A DNA stretch of 5,755 bases from Planctomycetes bacterium RBG_13_46_10 (GTDB lineage: Bacteria; Planctomycetota; Phycisphaerae; Sedimentisphaerales; Anaerobacaceae). Under the pieces are notes generated by a model that had not been told where the DNA came from, searched no databases, and saw only the letters and a list, made by a program, of their open reading frames with translations. The stretch is taken from NCBI GenBank assembly GCA_001824645.1, contig MHYD01000013.1, positions 142-5,896 on the forward strand, given 5' to 3'. The position numbers and the translations under genes are program-made. The stretch's first letter is position 1. Every line of letters starts with the position of its first letter. Shown in pieces: positions 1 to 5,474 of the stretch.

Positions 1-158
1 GGTTCTTCGAGCCGGCCGGTGAAGCTAACGAGAAAGCACCTGAAAAAGGCGATGCCGCCGATTATAATTACAACGAGAATCTGCTATTGACCCAGGCGAT
101 TGAAAACGGCGCACGAGGAGCATACTGGCATATCCTGCAGAAACTCCGAAGCAACTGA
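1..158 (+). CDS. C-terminal end of an unidentified protein (partial)
   Basis: An open frame enters from the left edge (first complete codon at position 3) and ends at TGA 156-158, giving 51 residues. It starts FFEPAGEANEKAPEKGDAAD and ends in a probable helix, ENGARGAYWHILQKLRSN. The first part is charged and low in hydrophobics, like a linker; the last part looks folded. I do not recognise the family and no catalytic motif is visible. It converges on the quinoprotein gene with only 30 bases between the two stops, and no hairpin-plus-T-run terminator is evident in that gap. The reading frame is supported by sensible composition and by the compact convergent arrangement, not by homology. Confidence 0.6.
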   Translation, partial: FFEPAGEANEKAPEKGDAADYNYNENLLLTQAIENGARGAYWHILQKLRSN

Positions 159-188
159 ATTTGCCGAGATTGTCTTTGTATAAGTTTG

Positions 189-1991
189 TCACAGCCCAAC
201 GATTTTCAGTACAACTCCACCGGTGCCGTAAGGACCAAGAGTAGAGCTGGCCAGAACATATATTTCGCCATCTGCATCGACTCCGAATCCTTTGACATAA
301 AGACCAAGCTCATGGTTATCAGCACCAATAATGAATTCCTGTATCAAACCGGTCTCAAGGTCGGCATAGAATAGTCTGCCGGCAGGTGCAGCGAAGGAGC
401 GGGAGAAATCGCCAAAGACATATTTACCAGCAAGCTCCGGTATTGCTGTTCCATTATAAATGTAACCGCCTACTACAGCTATGCCGTCATCATGGTCATA
501 TTCTGCCGCCGGGTCGGTCAGCTCCGCCGGAAGACCTGCTAAATTGCCCGACACCTGGCCGGTAGCCGGGTCAAATCGGAAGGTCCCTTCCTTTAAATTC
601 CAGCCGTAATTGCCTTCTCGCTCGACAATATTGATTTCCTCAACATTATTTTGTCCAACATCGGCTACAATCAATTTTCCTGTCACCGAGTCAAAACTGA
701 ATCTAAACGGGTTGCGAAAACCGTGTGCAAAAATTTCATCAATACCGTCGAGACCGACGAACGGATTGTCCACGGGGATACGGTATTTTCCATTGGCAGC
801 AACAAGGTCGTTACTATCCGGAGTGGTTAATGGGTCCAATGGGTCGATGCGAACTATGCTGCCGTGTATAGTATTTATATTCTGGCCATTACCTGCCGGT
901 CCATGGCCATCACCTGAATCGTTTGCAGCCCCGCCATCACCGAGGGAAATATACAGGTATCCATCCGGGCCGAAGGCCAACATCCCACCATTATGATTAA
1001 ACTGCGGCTGGTCGATCCTGAGAATTTCTCTGCGGCTGTTCGGGTCAATCAAGTTTGCATCACTAACGGCAACTGTCCATTCTGCAATGACACTCTGGTG
1101 GTTGATGCTGGCAGGCGCAGGGTCTGTGGTAAAATCGGCAGGACTAGTAATAGGCTCACTTGTGTAAGTATAAATTTTCTGATTACCAGGACTTGCAGGA
1201 TTAGCAAAGTCAGGATGAAATGCCAGCCCCAGAAAACCTCGTTCATCATAATCATTTTCATCATGGCTTCCTATAATACCGAGAGGAGAAACAAGTCTAT
1301 TCGTCAAATCCAGGAATAAGGCAGGTTGAAGTACACCATTAACAATCAAATAAATTTTTCCTGCCTGGTCTATAACAAACAATCGGCCTGTTCCATCCGG
1401 AGATATCTGCAAATCCACCGGTGCCGCAAAACCCGAAGCAACCGTCTCAAGCTCAATGCTTACTGCTCCCTTTTCAATCCTTTCGGCGATTGGTAATCCC
1501 TCAACTGCGAAATTGCCACGCATAGTAGAAGGGTGAATACGGCAGCGATAGCCCGGCGTTTTCCCCTGAGTAGTCATTGCATTATAGAGAGAAAAAGTCA
1601 TAGTAAAGGCCACTGTGCCTAATTTATTATCCTCCCACTCCACTTCCGGTTTAGCCTCAAAACTGCCTACAGTTGTTCCCATTGATAATAAAACGGTATC
1701 TGCTCCGGCAGAAGATGCTTTGGCGATTACTTCAAATGGATGGGTTAAATAATCAGTAATAGTGACCTGGTAACGCTTGCCAAGCTGTAACGTTAATGCC
1801 GGATTTTGTGCACCTATAGACGCATCTAAACCGGCATCAGCAGGTTGAAAAGAATCCAGCCTATATGAAATTAATCCGACATTGCCGAAAGTCCAGGATA
1901 CATCAGGTGATGAAGCCCATATACTACCTGTTCCGCACAGGACTCCTGCTAAAACCACCAAGAATTCTTTTTTAAGTTTTCTTGCATCCAT
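189..1991 (-). CDS. Secreted cupredoxin-PQQ sugar dehydrogenase fusion
   Basis: Exported protein of 600 residues. Residues 1-26 form a Sec signal (basic MDARKLKK, then a hydrophobic core) with likely cleavage after SIWA. Residues about 30-165 look like a cupredoxin: His84 in THPFEV, then Cys150, His153 and Met157 in YRCRIHPSTMRG, a full type 1 copper ligand set. Residues about 180-600 match the glucose/sorbosone dehydrogenase (GSDH/HHIP-like) six-bladed propeller: RGFLGLAFHPDF (261-272), FNHNGGMLAFGPDGYLY (341-357) with His343 as likely base, HGFRNPFRFSFD (433-444) with Arg436/Asn437 as likely PQQ contacts, VGQNNVEEIN and NYGWN (471-475), then GGYIYNG. By family, it probably oxidises a sugar, alcohol or other hydroxyl substrate in the periplasm with PQQ; passing electrons to the fused copper domain is inference. 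The exact substrate cannot be read. The start is fixed by AGGAG 7 bases upstream of ATG. TGA stop. It is a single gene, convergent with the left fragment. Confidence 0.9.
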   Translation of the reverse strand: MDARKLKKEFLVVLAGVLCGTGSIWASSPDVSWTFGNVGLISYRLDSFQPADAGLDASIGAQNPALTLQLGKRYQVTITDYLTHPFEVIAKASSAGADTVLLSMGTTVGSFEAKPEVEWEDNKLGTVAFTMTFSLYNAMTTQGKTPGYRCRIHPSTMRGNFAVEGLPIAERIEKGAVSIELETVASGFAAPVDLQISPDGTGRLFVIDQAGKIYLIVNGVLQPALFLDLTNRLVSPLGIIGSHDENDYDERGFLGLAFHPDFANPASPGNQKIYTYTSEPITSPADFTTDPAPASINHQSVIAEWTVAVSDANLIDPNSRREILRIDQPQFNHNGGMLAFGPDGYLYISLGDGGAANDSGDGHGPAGNGQNINTIHGSIVRIDPLDPLTTPDSNDLVAANGKYRIPVDNPFVGLDGIDEIFAHGFRNPFRFSFDSVTGKLIVADVGQNNVEEINIVEREGNYGWNLKEGTFRFDPATGQVSGNLAGLPAELTDPAAEYDHDDGIAVVGGYIYNGTAIPELAGKYVFGDFSRSFAAPAGRLFYADLETGLIQEFIIGADNHELGLYVKGFGVDADGEIYVLASSTLGPYGTGGVVLKIVGL

Positions 1992-1998
1992 GGTTTTT

Positions 1999-2006
1999 CT
2001 CCTTTC
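1999..2006 (-). promoter_or_regulatory. Ribosome binding site of the quinoprotein gene
   Basis: On the minus strand the sequence GAAAGGAG lies 7 bases upstream of the ATG at 1991. This is a strong Shine-Dalgarno match at normal spacing. It decides the start in favour of this ATG, which also leaves a complete signal peptide. Confidence 0.8.
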
Positions 2007-2101
2007 TGAATACCACTTTCAATAATAGAATATACATTAAAGTTTATTCATAGTAATCCTATCAAATAAGTTGGATATTGTTCAGTAAATTTTATTGTGT
2101 A

Positions 2102-2130
2102 ATTATACAAATAATCTTAATCCTTGTAAC
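2102..2130 (-). promoter_or_regulatory. Candidate sigma70-type promoter for the quinoprotein gene
   Basis: On the minus strand GTTACA (4 of 6 matches to TTGACA) is followed after 17 bases by a perfect TATAAT at 2107-2102. It would start transcription near 2095, giving a leader of about 100 bases before the ATG at 1991. The region is very AT-rich, so a chance -10 match is possible, and the weak -35 keeps this tentative. Confidence 0.4.
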
Positions 2131-2601
2131 AAAAGTGTTTATGAAGAATAAAATTAAGAATTAAAATATCAGTTTTTGTTTTATTTCCCAATTAAATGCT
2201 TTATTGTTATCTTGAAGGTAAACTCAAACCCAACTTATTGTGACTGTTATTATTCGTTTACTTTGCCCGTATTAACTCGATGTTATCTTACCAAGGTGCA
2301 ATGAAAATATAGAAAAAAGAGGCTATATCATGTAAACCTGTAAAATTTTTTGCTTGCCTAAAATACAAACACTGTTAACAGACAACGAAAACTTCTTTTA
2401 ATACCGCCTTCTTTCAGGTCCTAAAAAACACCATATAAAACCGATATATCAGCATTTATATTTTCATTAATCGTTTATGTTACGCATTACAGCCTAAATG
2501 GCACATATATAAAGAGAAGGAAACAAACATTTCTTTGAGCTGTTGGTTTTCCTATTTAGGGAGGATGGTTCACCAATAATGTTAAAATGGAGCAAATAAT
2601 C

Positions 2602-2631
2602 TTGACATTGCATGATAAAATAGGTTATAAT
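2602..2631 (+). promoter_or_regulatory. Perfect-consensus sigma70 promoter (TTGACA-18-TATAAT)
   Basis: TTGACA at 2602-2607 and TATAAT at 2626-2631 both match the housekeeping consensus at 6 of 6 positions, separated by 18 bases (17 is optimal). Transcription would be expected to begin about 6-9 bases after the -10, around 2637-2640, just 3-6 bases before the ATG at 2643. That makes the transcript effectively leaderless for the downstream gene, unless translation starts further inside. Confidence 0.75.
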
Positions 2632-2642
2632 AATGTATCACT

Positions 2643-3980
2643 ATGGGGAAATTCCTTAACACATCTATGTTGAATAAAGGCCATATTAAAGTGCTTTTAT
2701 GGCGATTAGCAGAATTCTTGACACAATGGATTCGAGCGTTGAGAGTCTCATTGCTGCCACTTCGTTCTTTGAAAAACCTTTGCCAACCGAAGTTTAGCCG
2801 GTTTTATATCAAGCTTATTATCCCTGCTGTCCTTATCGGTATGGCAGATATTTCATCAGCCAAAAGTACTAATTACAGCAGTAGAGGCATAAGCAGTTTT
2901 TCTCCTATAAAGAATCCTTACAATGCTGATGAATATATGTCGAGGCTGGCGGAAAAACTCCCACAAGAGCAAAGAAATTTATTATTAAGGGGAAACGAGC
3001 TTAACAAAGAGCTCACTGAAAAATCCAAAAAAGCAGTATCCGGGACAGGCATGAATGGTGAGGAGTCATCATCCATCGAAGAGCCGTGGTCCCTGAAAAA
3101 GGATTTAGAAAAATACAGAGCTTATGCTGTAAAAGAAGGTTCCAGATATTCCGATGAGAATCTTACAAAGGCTTTGGAACATTTAGGCCTGTTTGTGGAA
3201 GATGGAATAAATGTTTTCACATTAGGATACGGTTCAGACAGAGGACTGCCATTTAGAGCAAATGACGGGAATGACATTTCTTGGCATGCGCAAACAGTGG
3301 CAGAACAAGCAATACTGGCCTTCGCTAATTTCACAGATGGCATATATTCTATTATAGACCTTATTGCTTTTGATTTATTAGCTGACATCCGGAAAGACGT
3401 TTATAGGGATAATAATCCTGTCGTGAGACCTTTTATCTTCACAGGCAGAACTATAGGATGTACCTGGAAAACAACAGAAAACATAGGCAACACCTTAACC
3501 TTGGGTTATTTTGATAATGTTACCGGCTCAGCAGCTATGTGCGTCGGCGACATAATCGAGAGCTTAAAACAAGGAGGCCAGGCTGTTACTAACCTGCCAA
3601 GAGAGGTTATCTTCCTGACCGTTGGTATTGATGAAGACACAGATAAAATGCTGGACTGGCTGCTGGTCGTACCCTGGGAGCTGGCAAGCAACATAATAGA
3701 AATGCAGGGCATTGCAAATATGCAGGATTACAGCACCGCCTTTAAGGAGAAAGGTGTAGTAGGCTCCATATTGGAATTTTCAGGCTCAGCTATTATTACT
3801 TATTGTGCAATAGACGAGCTTATTGATGAGCTTGATAATGACCACAAAGACAAACGAGCCGGACAATCACAAGGCTCTTCTGGCTCCGGTGGTAGTGGTG
3901 GCGGCGGAGGCGGAGGTGGTGATGACGGCGGCATTATTGACACGGGAGATGATATTTTTTATTTCTGGTATCCACTCTAA
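2643..3980 (+). CDS. Exported protein of unknown family with glycine-rich tail
   Basis: A 445-residue protein I do not recognise. Residues 1-56 are an unusually long basic, amphipathic stretch. Residues 57-73 (LIIPAVLIGMADISSA) form a signal-like core with plausible cleavage after SSA73, so the mature part probably lies outside the cytoplasm; an uncleaved anchor is the alternative. The mature part is rich in charged helices (95-185), then has a mixed central domain (185-395) with FTLGYGSDRGLPF, TIGCTWKTTENIGNTLTLGYF and LDWLLVVPWELASNI. Cysteines are at 273, 300 and 388. A Gly/Ser linker (411-430) with eight consecutive glycines leads to an acidic-aromatic end, DTGDDIFYFWYPL. No enzyme motif is evident. 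The ATG follows a consensus promoter by 11 bases and has no Shine-Dalgarno sequence; Met9 or Val17 (GTG at 2691) are alternative starts, neither clearly better. The open frame, composition and signal core make it a real gene. The stop is TAA. Confidence 0.8.
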   Translation: MGKFLNTSMLNKGHIKVLLWRLAEFLTQWIRALRVSLLPLRSLKNLCQPKFSRFYIKLIIPAVLIGMADISSAKSTNYSSRGISSFSPIKNPYNADEYMSRLAEKLPQEQRNLLLRGNELNKELTEKSKKAVSGTGMNGEESSSIEEPWSLKKDLEKYRAYAVKEGSRYSDENLTKALEHLGLFVEDGINVFTLGYGSDRGLPFRANDGNDISWHAQTVAEQAILAFANFTDGIYSIIDLIAFDLLADIRKDVYRDNNPVVRPFIFTGRTIGCTWKTTENIGNTLTLGYFDNVTGSAAMCVGDIIESLKQGGQAVTNLPREVIFLTVGIDEDTDKMLDWLLVVPWELASNIIEMQGIANMQDYSTAFKEKGVVGSILEFSGSAIITYCAIDELIDELDNDHKDKRAGQSQGSSGSGGSGGGGGGGGDDGGIIDTGDDIFYFWYPL

Positions 3981-4098
3981 CAGCCTGTTCATATAGTAAT
4001 GCCCACTCTAATATTCTTTGTTTCTTTCCTACATATCGGTTATTAAGCACAAACCTATGGTTCCCTCGTTCACGCTATAAATGCTCAGCTTCAATTTC

Positions 4099-4116
4099 AA
4101 TGCTGAACAGCATTTT
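4099..4116 (+). terminator. Possible weak terminator hairpin after the exported-protein gene
   Basis: AATGCT-GAAC-AGCATT forms a perfect 6-bp stem with a four-base loop (7-bp arms if the central AA is counted as the spacer). It runs into TTTT on the plus strand and lies 118 bases beyond the TAA of the exported-protein gene. The stem is short and only partly GC, so termination strength is doubtful. A second small inverted repeat (TTTGTA-GTT-TACAAA) follows at 4123-4137. Confidence 0.35.
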
Positions 4117-4304
4117 CAACACTTTGTAGTTTACAAACACAATGGAATCTCAAAAACTGGCCTGCCAAGTCGTAGTTCGGAACGTTACAGATCATTTTCA
4201 AGACTGCCCGTCTTAGCTCTATGCCAAGCCCTGAGCGAAGACTGGCGTGTATTTGAAAAAATCCGAACTGATTTTGCGCGCGATTGACCCGGCGGGCGGA
4301 AACT

Positions 4305-4325
4305 TGTCCTGAGCTTGTCGAAGGA
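4305..4325. repeat. Dispersed 'CCTGAGCTTGTCGAAGG' intergenic repeat
   Basis: The sequence TCCTGAGCTTGTCGAAGGA (4307-4325, with flanking bases) is an imperfect palindrome with TCCT and AGGA ends. From memory, this word recurs between genes in many unrelated environmental bacterial genomes and often appears as spurious peptides containing FDKLRTS or PSTSSGQ. A related partial copy, CCCTGAGCGAAG, lies upstream at 4229-4240. Its function is not known to me; REP-like transposition or a structured RNA end are possibilities. The match to the recalled repeat was made by eye only. Confidence 0.6.
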
Positions 4326-4369
4326 TTCCCCCCGAACCTCTCCTTTGCCCCCCTTGCCTTGCCTGCCCG

Positions 4370-4380
4370 ACCGAAGCGGT
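4370..4380. repeat. Short GC-rich inverted repeat in the mosaic
   Basis: ACCG-AAG-CGGT is a perfect 4-bp-arm hairpin lying between GCCTGCCCG on the left and GGCGGG on the right, so longer imperfect pairing is possible. It sits 60 bases beyond the stop of the leftward hydrolase. No T-run follows in that direction, so it is not a convincing rho-independent terminator. It more likely belongs to the same GC-rich repeat block. Confidence 0.3.
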
Positions 4381-4439
4381 GCATAGGCGGGAAGCGGAAG
4401 CGAAAAGGACGATTTCAAGTTTTTCTTTGGCGGCAGTTT

Positions 4440-5222
4440 TCAGTTTAACTGATTTTTAAGAATTTCGTAAAATTTATTTTTCGCAACTTGCTCAATCCAA
4501 GGCGTATGTCCGCAGTTTTCTAACAAAATAAATTTGAAGTCTTTTACAACTCTGGAAAGTGGCTCCCTAACCCCTTCGGCTGGATGTGGGTCATAATCGC
4601 CATGAATAGCAACCACTGGACATTTTATTTTTTCGCCGAGTTGTAAAAGTTTTCCACTTCTTCTTAAATCATTCGCTTCAGGCCACACGCCTTGATAAAT
4701 ATTTTGCTGAACTTCGATATGTTCTTTTTCTTCGTCAGGAAAAGGATTGTAAGAATCTGTTTTTGACATTAGTTCCCCAAGTCTTTTTAATGCATTGGTA
4801 TTTTCTGCGTTGGAATTTTCTAACTCCTTTAATAATTCCTGAACTTCATTTCTTTCTTGCCCATTTAGCCGATCAAGTCGGACTTTCATGATATCTTGAG
4901 CATATTTCGATTCAAAGGGACCACTCCCAACAAGTATTAACTTTTTTACTAAGTTGGGATATTTAGCCGCAACAATGAATACTAACCAAGCGCCCCAAGA
5001 ATAACCCACTAAAGTAATTGGCGGCTTCCCGTATTCTTCTATGGCGGATTTCAATTCTTCCACCTGGCCTTCAAGGGAAGTTACTGTTTGAAAAGGTTCT
5101 AAAACACTGCGATAAGTGGAAACTTCTTTTGCTACGGGAGCCATCTCTCCGGCCGCACCAGGCCCTCCATGAATTACGGCTATTGTAAAAGGTTCACTGC
5201 CATATTTTCTTAAATCATTCAT
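4440..5222 (-). CDS. Alpha/beta hydrolase (proline iminopeptidase-like fold)
   Basis: A cytoplasmic alpha/beta-hydrolase of 260 residues with no signal or membrane segment, typical in length for the family. HGGPG (18-22) is the oxyanion-hole motif typical of proline iminopeptidase-like hydrolases. GYSWG (73-77) is the nucleophile elbow with Ser75. HGDYDPHP (207-214) carries the acid, probably Asp211. CGHTPW (237-242) carries the catalytic His239. A helical lid lies at about 105-195. The triad is complete, so activity is expected, but the substrate (peptide, ester, amide or lactone) cannot be told. The ATG follows the stop of the broken Xre-type regulator by 3 bases and has no good ribosome binding site of its own, which suggests translational coupling. 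TGA stop at 4442-4440. The gene is intact while both upstream units are damaged. Confidence 0.88.
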   Translation of the reverse strand: MNDLRKYGSEPFTIAVIHGGPGAAGEMAPVAKEVSTYRSVLEPFQTVTSLEGQVEELKSAIEEYGKPPITLVGYSWGAWLVFIVAAKYPNLVKKLILVGSGPFESKYAQDIMKVRLDRLNGQERNEVQELLKELENSNAENTNALKRLGELMSKTDSYNPFPDEEKEHIEVQQNIYQGVWPEANDLRRSGKLLQLGEKIKCPVVAIHGDYDPHPAEGVREPLSRVVKDFKFILLENCGHTPWIEQVAKNKFYEILKNQLN

Positions 5223-5225
5223 AAA

Positions 5226-5423
5226 TTATTTCAGCAAATCTTCAACGGAAACGCCGAGCACTTTTGCGATTTGCGCTATCATTTGAACGCCCGGCTTTTT
5301 TTCTAAGTCGCCCTCAATCTTGGCGAGGGTGGAGTATTTAAGCTCGGCTTTCCGCGCTAAGTTGTCTTAGCTTAAGCTCTGCTTAGTTCTTAGTCTTTTT
5401 ATGTTTTCCCCAATCGTTACCAT
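5226..5423 (-). pseudogene. Xre/HTH_3 repressor gene interrupted by one in-frame TAA
   Basis: Read through, this frame encodes a 65-residue Xre/Cro-CI type DNA-binding protein. The first 18 codons give MVTIGENIKRLRTKQSLS, codon 19 is TAA (plus-strand tta at 5367-5369), and the frame continues without shift as DNLARKAELKYSTLAKIEGD, then EKKPGVQMIAQIAKVLGVSV and EDLLK before its own TAA at 5228-5226. Family members commonly have Gln at this point (LSQ-x-x-LA), so a single CAA-to-TAA change explains the stop. Length and both ends match stand-alone HTH_3 repressors. The 18-residue product lacks the recognition helix and should be inactive; no ATG restart lies before the recognition helix. The stop is 3 bases from the hydrolase ATG, implying a former regulator-hydrolase operon. 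A sequencing error at one base is the main alternative. Confidence 0.85.
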
Positions 5424-5440
5424 AGTATCCAAGTTTTGAT

Positions 5441-5461
5441 AGTATAAAAATATTTTATACT
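5441..5461. promoter_or_regulatory. Perfect palindrome, candidate Xre operator
   Basis: AGTATAAAA-ATA-TTTTATACT has perfect 9-bp arms around a 3-base spacer. It ends 17 bases upstream of the ATG of the Xre-type gene (5423). On the minus strand its near half contains TATACT, a 5-of-6 match to a -10 box that would start transcription near 5434. No good -35 sits at normal spacing. An autoregulatory operator overlapping the promoter is the usual arrangement for this repressor type, so that role is inferred. Chance in AT-rich DNA is possible but less likely for 9 matched pairs. Confidence 0.55.
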
Positions 5462-5474
5462 TTTATCTGTAAGA

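Larger units (their letters stand above)
1992..2642. other. Divergent AT-rich intergenic region, no gene seen
   Basis: These 650 bases separate two divergently transcribed genes. No reading frame of credible length or composition was found on either strand, and no tRNA-like or riboswitch-like fold was recognised by eye. Near the left end lie the ribosome binding site and candidate promoter of the quinoprotein gene; at the extreme right end is a consensus promoter for the rightward gene. Between them there are only very short frames such as an ATG-TAA pair after AAAGAGG near 2330 and a 14-codon TTG frame at 2535-2579. The length is more than two promoters need, so a small RNA or regulatory sites could be hidden here, but nothing specific is visible. 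Confidence 0.6.
3981..4439. other. Gene-free region with hairpin and GC-rich mosaic
   Basis: No credible gene lies between the end of the exported protein and the end of the leftward hydrolase. Short open frames exist on both strands at 4081-4418, but their products are low-complexity readings of repeat DNA and lack ribosome binding sites. Base composition changes sharply: roughly 3981-4200 is AT-rich like the surroundings, while about 4270-4405 is strongly GC-rich with C-runs on the plus strand. That switch, and the dispersed-type repeat inside it, suggest inserted or mosaic DNA. Confidence 0.6.

Noticed and set aside
186..1319. Several plus-strand open frames (about 60-130 codons) opposite the quinoprotein gene
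   Set aside because: They are antisense shadows: the minus-strand frame carries clear GSDH motifs throughout, while these products have no motif, no ribosome binding site and shadow-like composition.
2535..2599. Short peptide frames before the exported-protein gene (TTG frame 2535-2579; ATG frame 2579-2599)
   Set aside because: Spacing to the nearest purine-rich ribosome-binding-like sequence is about 14 bases in both cases, and the frames lie upstream of the strong promoter, so they would not be on the main transcript.
2718..2746. Second TTGACA at 2718 inside the exported-protein gene as an internal promoter
   Set aside because: No -10-like hexamer occurs at 16-18 bases downstream.
3122..3712. 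Minus-strand open frames inside the exported-protein gene
   Set aside because: They lie fully inside a longer coherent plus-strand gene and give Ser/Pro-rich products with no start signal.
4170..4330. Integron attC recombination site near CGGAACGTTACAG
   Set aside because: The region has nested inverted repeats and sits by a small cassette-like gene, but the required GTTRRRY and RYYYAAC end motifs could not be paired, and no integrase is present.
4081..4418. Overlapping short open frames on both strands in the GC-rich mosaic
   Set aside because: Their peptides include stretches such as FDKLRTS and PSTSSGQ, which are translations of the dispersed repeat. None has a plausible ribosome binding site.
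5367..5369. Recoding of TAA as glutamine
   Set aside because: TAA is the normal terminator of the exported-protein gene and of the repressor frame itself, and no intact gene here uses TAA internally, so a nonsense mutation or base error is simpler.
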